Positions 1-8,623 of a DNA stretch of 64,000 nt are shown one piece after another. Numbering within the stretch: the first letter of the stretch is position 1; each line of letters begins with the position of its first letter. Source of the stretch: Varibaculum cambriense DSM 15806 (lineage in GTDB: Bacteria > Actinomycetota > Actinomycetes > Actinomycetales > Actinomycetaceae); NCBI RefSeq assembly GCF_000420065.1, contig NZ_ATUF01000002.1:434001-498000 (forward strand). Direction: 5' to 3'. The notes below the pieces were generated by a model. That model did not search any database, was not told where the DNA came from, and saw only the letters and a list, made by a program, of their open reading frames with translations. A program made the position numbers and the translations under genes.

Positions 1-1278
1 ATCTGCGGCATGGTCATCAGTTACGGGGTGCTGCTCCCCTACTTTTCTTCCGGCCAGCTCGGCAGCGGAGATATTGCCGAGGGCGTGCAAGGAATCTTTG
101 CTTCCGACGTGCGTTTTGTAGGTGCCGGGACCATCGCCATTGCCGCTATCTGGACGTTCCTAAAAATCATTGCTCCGATCATCCGAGGAATGCGCGAATC
201 CTTGGCAGCTTCACGTAGGCGCAAAGCGGGAGTGAATGTTCCCGCGCAAGAACGCGACCTGTCTCTGGGATGGGTAGTAGGGATTACTTTGGCACTCATG
301 ATCCCGATCGGCATGCTCTTATGGTTGTTCCTAAAGGGCACCCCCTTGGAGCATCACACTGGCGGTCTGATTTTCCTGTCGATCCTGTTTATTTTGGCTC
401 TCGGGTTAGCAGTTGCCAGTGTCTGTGGGTACATGGCGGGACTAATCGGCTCCTCCAACAGCCCGGTTTCCGGAGTAGGCATCCTAGTTGCGATTCTGAC
501 TGCCCTGGTGATTAAGGCGGCAGTACCCGCTGGAAGTGACCCCAAAACCTTAGTTGCCTACACCTTATTTACTGCAGCTATTGTTTTCGGGATTGCCACT
601 ATTTCTAATGACAACCTGCAAGATCTAAAGACCGGCCAACTAGTCAACTCTACCCCGTGGAAACAGCAAGTGGCCTTGATAATCGGGGTAATTTTTGGTT
701 CCCTGATTATTCCGCCGGTATTGCATTTAATGAATAATGCTTTTGGTTTCCAAGGAGCACCCGGTGCCGGTAAGAATGCACTGGCCGCTCCGCAAGCCTC
801 CCTAATCGCAGAGCTAACCAAGGGCGTATTCGGAGGCGATATTGATTGGAGTCGCCTAGGGCTGGGAGCATTGATCGGGGTGGCCATCATCTTGATCGAT
901 GAGATTCTAAAGCACACCACTTCCCGTTACTCGCTGCCCCCGATCGCAGTGGGGATGGGAATGTATCTACCTATTACCCTGACCATCCTGATTCCGATTG
1001 GCGCGACTTGCGGGGTCCTCTTTAACCGTTGGGCAAAAACTCGGAAGAATCCCGAGGCCGCGTCCCGAATGGGCACCCTGCTGGCTACCGGGTTGATCGT
1101 AGGCGAAAGCCTATGGGGCGTGGTTTATGCCGCGATTGTGGGCACTACCGGCAGTGAGGAACCACTAGCCATCGTGCCTGATTCCTGGTCGGGAGTGTCC
1201 TCCCTCGTGGGGCTGGCTATCTTCGTTGCTTTAGCCGCCTGGGGATACCGCCGCGCAAAGCAGCAGGCCGAGGCTTAA
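1..1278 (+). CDS. OPT-family oligopeptide transporter, C-terminal part
   Basis: The frame is open from the first base, so the N-terminal third of the gene lies outside the window and 425 codons are visible. The protein is a chain of long hydrophobic segments separated by short charged loops, as expected for an integral membrane carrier. A loop reading GSSNSPVSG at about visible residue 150 matches the conserved motif of bacterial OPT/YSL transporters, which import small peptides or metal chelates by proton coupling. It ends in a short basic tail (GYRRAKQQ). The substrate cannot be told from sequence. It converges on the acetyltransferase gene, with a palindromic repeat between them. Confidence 0.85.
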   Translation: MCGMVISYGVLLPYFSSGQLGSGDIAEGVQGIFASDVRFVGAGTIAIAAIWTFLKIIAPIIRGMRESLAASRRRKAGVNVPAQERDLSLGWVVGITLALMIPIGMLLWLFLKGTPLEHHTGGLIFLSILFILALGLAVASVCGYMAGLIGSSNSPVSGVGILVAILTALVIKAAVPAGSDPKTLVAYTLFTAAIVFGIATISNDNLQDLKTGQLVNSTPWKQQVALIIGVIFGSLIIPPVLHLMNNAFGFQGAPGAGKNALAAPQASLIAELTKGVFGGDIDWSRLGLGALIGVAIILIDEILKHTTSRYSLPPIAVGMGMYLPITLTILIPIGATCGVLFNRWAKTRKNPEAASRMGTLLATGLIVGESLWGVVYAAIVGTTGSEEPLAIVPDSWSGVSSLVGLAIFVALAAWGYRRAKQQAEA

Positions 1279-1350
1279 AATCAATCAAATTGATGACGCT
1301 AGAGGAGAATCAAATCCCTCTTTACCCGCACGCAACTGACTGACGTTGGT

Positions 1351-1458
1351 GCGCGGAGGATTGGTTTCCCCTCCCGCCCAAGAATTCGGAAAACGTAGCG
1401 ACGTTTTCCGAATTCTTATGCCCACCGCGCCTGCTCGGATAAAACCAATCCCCCGCGC
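1351..1458. repeat. Palindromic repeat family A, copy 1
   Basis: This is a nested palindrome. The outer arms are 1351-1367 and 1442-1458 (core GGATTGGTTT against AAACCAATCC). The inner 17-bp stem is perfect, 1380-1396 against 1401-1417, and contains GAATTC on both sides. The unpaired stretches between the stems, around CCTCCCGCCC and CCACCGCGCCTGCTCGG, recur in the other copies at 15.1, 33.3 and 57.3 kb. It lies between two convergent genes, so it could act as a bidirectional terminator, or be a non-autonomous mobile palindrome. Confidence 0.85.
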
Positions 1459-1461
1459 AGC

Positions 1462-2025
1462 CTAAAGCCAACGGCCGGGGAACTGCACTACGCTGGCCTG
1501 CGGCTCCACTAGTTTGACTAGGTCGCGATGGTCAATTCCGGCATCCAAGTAGGGGTCGCGGGAAGGAATTAGCTGGTAACCAAGTTTTTGATAAAAGCCA
1601 ATCACCGGAGCCTGCGCTGTGACTTGCAGTAGCACTACTCCGCCCCCCTCGGAACTCCCCCAGCTGTTAAGCGCTAATCGTTCGGCGCCCCGCACCAGTT
1701 CTTTACCGTTTCCACACCCGCGAGCAGCGGGTAGTACGGCAAAACGTCCTAGCTTCCCGGTTATAGTGTCCCGCGGCAACTGGGGAAACATTTCGGCCAG
1801 GTCGGTGGGAATCCCGATTTTTGGCGGGGAGATCCTGGCGGCCGCGATAGTACCCGAGGCATCCTCACCTAAAAGGTGGATAGTTCCCTTAGCGAAGTCG
1901 ATATCGTCTATTTCCCGATCCAGAGAGATTCCCTGTTCCAGGTGAAAAACCGCGCGGCGGGTCGCAAAAATGTCTAACATGTCGCGGGCGGTCTCGGCTT
2001 GGCGAATCTGCATAGGGGTACTCAT
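1462..2025 (-). CDS. GNAT-family N-acetyltransferase
   Basis: A 187-residue protein with the GNAT fold signature. An N-terminal segment FHLEQGISLDREIDDID resembles ElaA-type acetyltransferases. The acetyl-CoA loop RGCGNGKEL lies near residue 103, and the aromatic FYQKLGYQ segment near residue 145 is the usual C-terminal GNAT strand. It probably transfers an acetyl group from acetyl-CoA to a small amine or protein N-terminus; the acceptor is unknown. It is transcribed alone, converging on the OPT transporter gene. Confidence 0.8.
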   Translation of the reverse strand: MSTPMQIRQAETARDMLDIFATRRAVFHLEQGISLDREIDDIDFAKGTIHLLGEDASGTIAAARISPPKIGIPTDLAEMFPQLPRDTITGKLGRFAVLPAARGCGNGKELVRGAERLALNSWGSSEGGGVVLLQVTAQAPVIGFYQKLGYQLIPSRDPYLDAGIDHRDLVKLVEPQASVVQFPGRWL

Positions 2026-2089
2026 ACCTTTAAGGATATTTATTTTCCTTCTATAGGGGTGACTTCCGAGGGCAATTTCCTAATAACGC

Positions 2090-2386
2090 TTAGCCCTGGC
2101 GATAGCTAATACCCATCATGGAGCGCGGGTAATGCCATTTGAGCACCCCGGGAGGAGCTACTGCCAGGCAGGTGCCGCATTCCAGACAGGCCGCGTATTC
2201 GATATCGACCGAGCCGTCCTTGCGAGCTTTATACACGTGGGCGGGACAAACGCGTTCTAATAGTTTTCCGGCGCCGGTGGCTTTCGCTAGTTCTTGATCG
2301 ATAGAAATATGGGATTCTTCTTCGTCTACCTCATAAATATTGGCGGTAAGCCTCTCAGATACGGATTCGGGAAGGTAATCAGTCAT
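2090..2386 (-). CDS. fixX: FixX-like ferredoxin
   Basis: A 98-residue ferredoxin-like protein. Four cysteines are seen, one in CPAHVYK and three in CLECGTC, the same set found in E. coli FixX, enough for one [4Fe-4S] cluster. The C-terminal block KWHYPRSMMGISYRQG matches the conserved FixX ending W.YPRG.FGV.YR.G. It starts one base after the fixC stop codon, so the two are translationally coupled. The usual role is to accept or donate electrons for the FixC flavoprotein. Confidence 0.88.
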   Translation of the reverse strand: MTDYLPESVSERLTANIYEVDEEESHISIDQELAKATGAGKLLERVCPAHVYKARKDGSVDIEYAACLECGTCLAVAPPGVLKWHYPRSMMGISYRQG

Positions 2387-2387
2387 T

Positions 2388-3683
2388 TTAAATCGACCTC
2401 ACTGCTTGTAAACCAAGTTTCACCAGACGGCGGATACTTAGTGGCGATTTTTTTAGCGCCGCCCGCGCCACCGGTAATAGGCGCCGGCGCGGGGTGGTAT
2501 CCAGGTTATAGACCCCGTGGAACACGTCCGCCGCCAGCTCACCTACCTGGCCGTATAGTTCCTGATTGTGGAGGAACTGCGGAGCCCGCGCGAAAGTTTC
2601 CATATCTTTGCCCACGAAAGACGCTTGGTAGTTTTCTAGATATTTATTTAACGAGGACGCGCTAAAGTTTTCCGCTTTAAGCGCCGCATCAATGGCACTG
2701 GCAGCGGCTTGAGCAGATCCGGCGGCCAAATCCATTCCCCGAATCGTGAACCCGGTGTTGAGGGTAAACCCAGCCGCGTCTCCTATTAGGATCAGCCCGT
2801 CATGCACCAGCCCATGCTGCATGGCTTTACCACCCTCGGCTACCAGGTGACAGCCATATTCCACCAGCTTTCCCCCGCGCAGGAACGGTTCGATAAAGGG
2901 ATGCTGTAAGAAATGATCATGCAGTTCAGAGGAAGATAACTGTTTTTTCTTCAGGTCATCTAGCATCGCCACGATCCCGATAGAAACCGAATCCCGGTTG
3001 GTGTACAGGAAACCGCCGCCTGCTACTCCTTGAGTGCAGTCCCCCACCATTTGGTAGGCCGCGCCCTCGCCCTCTTGCAGGTTGAAGCGTTCTTTAACGG
3101 TTTCTTCCCCTAACTGGATAACGGATTTCACCCCCACCCCCAGGTGACTAAGGGGTTCTTGCGGGCGAATCCCGGCATACTGGGCAAGGAAGGAATTCAC
3201 CCCATCTGCAGCCACGATTACTTTGCCGTAAACGGTGTCTTCTCCGGCGCGCACCCCGCAGAACTTCCCGTCCTCACGCACCAGTTCATCGACTTTCATG
3301 CCCGGCATAATGGTGGCTCCGGCTTCTTCGGCCTGTTCCGCCAGCCAGGGATCCAGTTTGGCACGCAAAACGCTGACGGCGTTGACTGGTTCTGCTAGGC
3401 GCTGATCCCAATACTCCAGGTTGACCGCGGAGGTCGGGTTCAGGAAAGACAAAATGTTCTTGTTAATTTTCCGTTCAAGGGGGGCTTTCTCAATAAAGTC
3501 CGGGAAAATCTGGTTCATTACCTGGCAGTAAAACACCCCACCCGAAAGGTTCTTAGCCCCTACTTCCGAGCCCCGCTCAATCAATAAGACCTCGTGACCC
3601 TCTTTTGCTAATAGGTAGGCACATACCGTTCCGGCGACGCCGCCACCTACGATAATGACATCGAAATCGTATTCCACGCTCAT
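2388..3683 (-). CDS. fixC: FixC-like electron-transfer flavoprotein:quinone oxidoreductase
   Basis: A 431-residue FAD enzyme. The N-terminal dinucleotide-binding motif is VIIVGGGVAG, the second FAD motif is around GKVIVAADGVNS (about residue 160), and LIGDAAGF near residue 300 contacts the flavin. In the FixABCX complex this protein takes electrons from the FixAB electron-transfer flavoprotein and passes them to FixX and quinone. FixA and FixB are not in this window, so the partners must be encoded elsewhere or be different. The gene is divergent from hrpA; the two starts are about 130 bp apart, giving a shared promoter region. Confidence 0.88.
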   Translation of the reverse strand: MSVEYDFDVIIVGGGVAGTVCAYLLAKEGHEVLLIERGSEVGAKNLSGGVFYCQVMNQIFPDFIEKAPLERKINKNILSFLNPTSAVNLEYWDQRLAEPVNAVSVLRAKLDPWLAEQAEEAGATIMPGMKVDELVREDGKFCGVRAGEDTVYGKVIVAADGVNSFLAQYAGIRPQEPLSHLGVGVKSVIQLGEETVKERFNLQEGEGAAYQMVGDCTQGVAGGGFLYTNRDSVSIGIVAMLDDLKKKQLSSSELHDHFLQHPFIEPFLRGGKLVEYGCHLVAEGGKAMQHGLVHDGLILIGDAAGFTLNTGFTIRGMDLAAGSAQAAASAIDAALKAENFSASSLNKYLENYQASFVGKDMETFARAPQFLHNQELYGQVGELAADVFHGVYNLDTTPRRRLLPVARAALKKSPLSIRRLVKLGLQAVRSI

Positions 3684-3810
3684 GTTTTATCTCGCTGCCT
3701 CCACTGGGCGGATTACCTGCTTCGGAATCTCTACCTTATCGCAGTTGGCAGCATTCAATAATGCCGCGGACGCGATACCCGTTAGACTTTTCTCAGAGGT
3801 AAGGAGGACA

Positions 3811-6800
3811 ATGAGCGGGCAGCAGGAAGCTAGCGGGCAGAATCAGCGGGCTGAGCGACGCGAAAAACCGTGCGAGAAAAGTGACCGTCCAGTTCGCCGC
3901 CGCACAAAAGCCTTAAATAACCCTCCTGCAAAGATCAACTTTCCCGAGGAATTACCGGTTAGCGCCCGGCGGCAAGAAATCGCCGAAGCTATCGCCAATA
4001 ACCAGGTGGTAGTGGTTTCGGGGGAAACTGGATCCGGGAAAACTACGCAGCTGCCAAAAATTTGTTTAGAGCTAGGCAGAGGACGCGGCGCCCTCATCGG
4101 ACACACCCAGCCGCGCCGGATTGCTGCCCGCTCAGTGGCTACCCGGATAGCCCACGAGCTGGGAGAAGAGCTGGGAAAAACCGTCGGTTTCCAGGTGCGT
4201 TTTACCGACGTGGTCTCTAGCAAAACCATGGTCAAGTTGATGACGGACGGGATTCTACTAGCGGAAATTCGCACCGATCCTCTGCTGAAACGCTATGACA
4301 CGATCATCGTGGATGAAGCCCACGAACGCTCCCTGAATATTGATTTTATTTTGGGGTATTTGGCGCGCTTGCTGCCCCGCCGCCCGGATCTGAAAGTGAT
4401 TATCACCTCGGCAACTATTGATTCCCAACGTTTTGCCGAACATTTTTCCCGCCCCGGTTCCCCAGTCCCGATTATTGAGGTTTCGGGGCGCACCTACCCG
4501 GTTCAAGTGCTTTATCGCCCCCTGGATGGCTCCGATAGCGAGGATGAGGACGCAGAGGGTGATGAGGGCGATGAGGGAGCCCGCGGGGAAAACCGCAAAC
4601 GCCTCTCTAACCAGCAAAAAGAGGGCGCCGCCAGCGGTGAAACAAAAGACCAAACCGAGGGAATCTGCCAGGCGGTTGATGAACTTTTTTCTGGCGACCC
4701 CGGTGATATTTTGGTGTTTTTGCCAGGCGAGCGAGATATTCGGGACACTGAAGCCGCCCTCGCCGCACACTTGGGTTCCCGGTACGTGCGCGCCGGGGAA
4801 CGCTCAACCACCCCAGGCGCAATAGAAATCCTGCCCCTGTTTGCCCGGTTATCCCCGGCCGAACAACAACGCGTTTTCGCCCCCCACCCTTATCCGCGGA
4901 TAGTGCTGGCCACCAATGTGGCGGAAACTTCGCTGACCGTGCCGGGCATAAAATACGTGATCGATCCCGGTCTGGCCCGGATTTCTCGCTATTCCCAACG
5001 CACCAAAGTGCAGCGCCTGCCGATTGAGGAAGTATCTCAAGCCAGCGCCCGTCAGCGAGCGGGGCGCTGTGGACGAATCAGTGACGGGATTTGTATCCGC
5101 CTATATTCGGAAGAAAACTTCCTGGCACGTCCCCAATTCACTGAACCCGAGATTTTACGGACTTCCCTAGCGGCAGTAATTTTGGCGATGGCCTCGTTAA
5201 ACCTGGGGAAAGTCACCGATTTTCCCTTTATCGACGCCCCGGATCCGCGGCAAGTCCGGGACGGGGAACAGCTGCTTTACGAACTGGGTGCTCTTTCGGA
5301 GCGGGGCGAAAACGCCGAAGGTTACCGCCTAACTAAGCTGGGGAAACGCCTGGCGAAGCTGCCGATCGATCCGCGACTGGCCCGGATGCTGCTGGAGGCC
5401 GACCGGCGCGGCTGCGTATCGGAGGCACTAGTAATAGTTTCGGCACTTTCAATGCAAGATGTGCGCCTGCGCCCTCTAGAACACCAAGAAGCCGCCGATC
5501 AGGCTCATTCGCGTTTTCTGGATTCCAGTTCCGATTTCCTCACTTACCTTAATCTTTGGCGCTACCTGCGCACCCAATCCCGCGATCTGTCCGGAAGCGC
5601 CTTCCGGAAAATGTGTCAACGTGAATTTCTGCATTACCTGCGTACTCGCGAATGGCAAGATCTTACTAACCAACTGCGGCAACTATTAAAAGAACTGGGA
5701 ATTAGCGCCCGCCCCTTAGCGAAGCCCTCTCGCTCGAGCTACCAGCCAGATCCGGAGTCTCGTGAGCTAATTGTGGCCTGCCAAAACCTCACCTCTAAAT
5801 ATTCTGACACGGAAGCTATTCATCGGTCCCTGCTGGTAGGGATGCTTTCGGGGATTGGGAACTGGGATCAGCGCGCCAAACAGTACCTAGCGCCGCGCGG
5901 CGCCCGCTTCACCATTTGGCCAGGTTCGGGGCTCTCTAACCGCACATTCGATTGGGTAATGGCTGCGGAACTGGTGGAAACCTCCCGGCTGTTTGCCCGC
6001 AATGTTGCCCGGGTTAATCCCGATTGGATTATTCACGCCGGAAAACACCTGGTGAAACGCTCCTATGGGGAGCCGTATTGGTCAAGTAGGAAAGGCACGG
6101 CGCTAGTGCCGGAACGAGTCACCCTCTACGGGCTCACTATTGCCGCGGACGTGCCAGTTCCTCTGTCCCGGCTGGGAAATAAAATGATGCCCGCGCTATC
6201 GCCTGCGGCAAATAAGCTGGATCTTCCTGGCGAGCAGACCCCGCAAACTGCCCGGGAGTGGGCACGCGCCCTCTTTATTGCTAATGCCCTGGTCAGGGGG
6301 GATGCCCCCTTGAACTATCCCTTCTTGAAACGCAATGAAAAGATACTGGAGCGCGCCCGGGAAGTTGAGCAACGCACCCGTCAGGCCGGAATAGTTGCCG
6401 GAGAGGACGCCTTGGCGGCTTTCTTCGCCGCCCGCTTGGGCAAAGAGGTAACCAATCCGGGAACTTTCGCGGCCTGGTTCAAGCGTCAAGATGACCCCCA
6501 TATTTTGGATTACCCCGAGGACGTGGTGCTCACCCCCGCTGCCACCCAACAAGCGCCCCGCAACTACTCCAGTGGTAAAGCCGCAGATCATTCCATTGGG
6601 GGCAGAACTGATTTGGCGGGCAAACTTACCCGGCTGTCTCGCGCCGGGTTCCCCGACCGCTGGATAGGAGCAGATTTTAGTTTGCCCCTGCAGTATCACT
6701 TTGCCCCCGGCAAGGAAGAAGATGGGATTACCTGCCAGGTTAGCTTGGAGCAGTTGCCCTACCTGGATCCGCAAGAGTTTCAATGGACGGTCCCGGGCTT

Positions 6801-8613
6801 GTGGCCGGAGCTGTTTACTGCGCTGATCCGGGCGCTACCGAAAACGGTGCGCCGCCAGTTAGTTCCTGCCCCACAGGTGGCGGCGGAAGTGAGCACCTGG
6901 ATTGAGCGCGAACTGGCCAACCCCAAGCCTGCTACTGGCACTACCGAAAGCCGCGAGCCTACCCCGGTGCAGATTAAGCAGGAGGAAGCGTTGCAGGCTT
7001 CTCTGGGGCGCCTAGCTGCTTGGGCGGGGATTGAAAAAAGTAATAACGCGCCTTCCAGTGAAAATCAGTCCAAAGTTTCGGGGGATGGAGGCAGCACCAA
7101 GAACGCAGATTCAGACCCCTCGGAGAGCACAGAACAGGGAAAAAACGGGGACTTATCAGGGACAGGCACTCCCCAAGCCGCTGCACCCGCAGCGGCGGAT
7201 ACCCCTAAACAGACTGACCATCGCAACCTAACGGAAGTTTCGCCTAATAAGAAGCAAACTGCACCCTCGCGCCCGCTGGCTTCGCTGTTCATCGCGGCTC
7301 TCGACCAGCTACGCGCCGTGGAGGTAACTGCACAAGACTTTTCCCAGGCAGTCACGGCTTTGCCTGCGCATTTGCGGATTCGCTTTGCGCTTCGGATAGG
7401 GAAAGAACAGATATATTCTCGCGACCTTGAAAAACTGCAAAAGCGTTACGGAAAGAAAGGACGGGCCGCCCGCAAGCAAGTAATCCGGGAAGCGCTTTCG
7501 CAAGTCAGCAAATCCGAAAGCGGAAAGAAAAACCCGGAACGTTGCAAGCCGACCTCGGGCAGCGGCGAAGCTAATAAAGCCGACGAACAGCGTTTCCCGG
7601 AAACAGATTTTTCTCCTTCCTGGCCGCAAATACGTGGGAAAGCGGCAGTTCTACCTGCGCAAACAACCACTAATGCTGGCGGGGTACCTGGAGAAGCCTT
7701 CCCGGGCTTACTACCACAGCGCCTGCCGCGGCCTTTCGGATTATCACTACTGTCTGGCCCACAAAAAAACCGCTACGAAAACCCGCGTTCCACCCATAAA
7801 AACAGCACAAACAGCAATCAGCAGAATCCAAGCTCCCCCGTTTTCCCGGTACGAGTAGCCCGCTTTGAAAACTTGCAGCCAGCTCAACGTTCCCACCACT
7901 TTGGGGTTACCTACCTGCTATGCTCCCAGCTTTACCTGCCTCCTGCCCGGATTTCTACCCGCTGGCCAGCGCATTTAGCGTTAAACCTGGCGGCACTGCC
8001 CTACGAAAAAGCGAATCTGCTTTCAGAGCTACAGCTGGTTGCCACCTGGCGTTGCCTGGAACAAGCAAAAGTAGATACCTGGACAGTTAGAGATTCTTCG
8101 ACCCTGCGGCAGCTGGCTGCAGATTTCCGTGACCGTTTCGAGGACGAGGTATACGCCCTCGCCGGAAAAATTGGAGAAGTTGGTGCCAGCTATCGAGAAG
8201 TGGCAGCCGCCCTATCTGAGCATTTCCCGCTCAGCGCTTTAGGCGAAGTCACCCAGGTGCGCTCTCAGCTACCGCAGCTAATCTACCCGGGGTTCCTGTG
8301 GGATTTATGCGAGGGAACCGCAGATTTAGGGCGTTACCTGCAGGCGATAGCTACCCGCCTACAAAAGGCAAGCCAGGGGCAAAACAGCGCGATTCACCAG
8401 GAAGAACAGGCTTTAGCTATCTGGGAAGGCGCGCGCGAAAATCTAGCAAACCGAGATAATCTAGCCGCAGATCCTGCTGCGGTAGCGTCCTTAATCCACG
8501 GGCGCTGGCTGTTAGAAGAACTGCGGGTTTCGCTATTTGCCCAACCCTTAGGTACGCGGGAGCGGGTTTCCCTGCCGCGCCTAAGCAAGCTCCTAAAACA
8601 GGCGCAAGTCTAA
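3811..8613 (+). CDS. hrpA: ATP-dependent RNA helicase HrpA (DEAH family), unusually long
   Basis: 1600 residues from the ATG that follows AAGGAGG at 3801-3807; an open frame continues upstream to 3655 but only by reading back over the fixC start. Helicase motifs are complete: GETGSGKTTQ, DEAHER, a SAT motif, and QRAGRCGR in the second RecA domain. The C-terminal part follows the DUF3418 layout of HrpA. E. coli HrpA is about 1300 residues. The extra length comes from disordered insertions, an acidic DSEDEDAEGDEGDEG stretch near residue 245 and a Ser/Asn-rich stretch around residues 1070-1160. In E. coli HrpA helps resolve stalled ribosomes. Bases 7600-7770 look better coded in another frame (see findings). 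Confidence 0.93.
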   Translation: MSGQQEASGQNQRAERREKPCEKSDRPVRRRTKALNNPPAKINFPEELPVSARRQEIAEAIANNQVVVVSGETGSGKTTQLPKICLELGRGRGALIGHTQPRRIAARSVATRIAHELGEELGKTVGFQVRFTDVVSSKTMVKLMTDGILLAEIRTDPLLKRYDTIIVDEAHERSLNIDFILGYLARLLPRRPDLKVIITSATIDSQRFAEHFSRPGSPVPIIEVSGRTYPVQVLYRPLDGSDSEDEDAEGDEGDEGARGENRKRLSNQQKEGAASGETKDQTEGICQAVDELFSGDPGDILVFLPGERDIRDTEAALAAHLGSRYVRAGERSTTPGAIEILPLFARLSPAEQQRVFAPHPYPRIVLATNVAETSLTVPGIKYVIDPGLARISRYSQRTKVQRLPIEEVSQASARQRAGRCGRISDGICIRLYSEENFLARPQFTEPEILRTSLAAVILAMASLNLGKVTDFPFIDAPDPRQVRDGEQLLYELGALSERGENAEGYRLTKLGKRLAKLPIDPRLARMLLEADRRGCVSEALVIVSALSMQDVRLRPLEHQEAADQAHSRFLDSSSDFLTYLNLWRYLRTQSRDLSGSAFRKMCQREFLHYLRTREWQDLTNQLRQLLKELGISARPLAKPSRSSYQPDPESRELIVACQNLTSKYSDTEAIHRSLLVGMLSGIGNWDQRAKQYLAPRGARFTIWPGSGLSNRTFDWVMAAELVETSRLFARNVARVNPDWIIHAGKHLVKRSYGEPYWSSRKGTALVPERVTLYGLTIAADVPVPLSRLGNKMMPALSPAANKLDLPGEQTPQTAREWARALFIANALVRGDAPLNYPFLKRNEKILERAREVEQRTRQAGIVAGEDALAAFFAARLGKEVTNPGTFAAWFKRQDDPHILDYPEDVVLTPAATQQAPRNYSSGKAADHSIGGRTDLAGKLTRLSRAGFPDRWIGADFSLPLQYHFAPGKEEDGITCQVSLEQLPYLDPQEFQWTVPGLWPELFTALIRALPKTVRRQLVPAPQVAAEVSTWIERELANPKPATGTTESREPTPVQIKQEEALQASLGRLAAWAGIEKSNNAPSSENQSKVSGDGGSTKNADSDPSESTEQGKNGDLSGTGTPQAAAPAAADTPKQTDHRNLTEVSPNKKQTAPSRPLASLFIAALDQLRAVEVTAQDFSQAVTALPAHLRIRFALRIGKEQIYSRDLEKLQKRYGKKGRAARKQVIREALSQVSKSESGKKNPERCKPTSGSGEANKADEQRFPETDFSPSWPQIRGKAAVLPAQTTTNAGGVPGEAFPGLLPQRLPRPFGLSLLSGPQKNRYENPRSTHKNSTNSNQQNPSSPVFPVRVARFENLQPAQRSHHFGVTYLLCSQLYLPPARISTRWPAHLALNLAALPYEKANLLSELQLVATWRCLEQAKVDTWTVRDSSTLRQLAADFRDRFEDEVYALAGKIGEVGASYREVAAALSEHFPLSALGEVTQVRSQLPQLIYPGFLWDLCEGTADLGRYLQAIATRLQKASQGQNSAIHQEEQALAIWEGARENLANRDNLAADPAAVASLIHGRWLLEELRVSLFAQPLGTRERVSLPRLSKLLKQAQV

Positions 8614-8623
8614 GCTGTTTCCC

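Noticed and set aside
3655-3810. Upstream extension of hrpA
   Set aside because: It overlaps the start of fixC, has no ribosome binding site and is not HrpA-like. AAGGAGG supports the start at 3811.
4258-4770. 170-codon minus frame inside hrpA
   Set aside because: Antisense to conserved helicase motifs and without independent coding signs.
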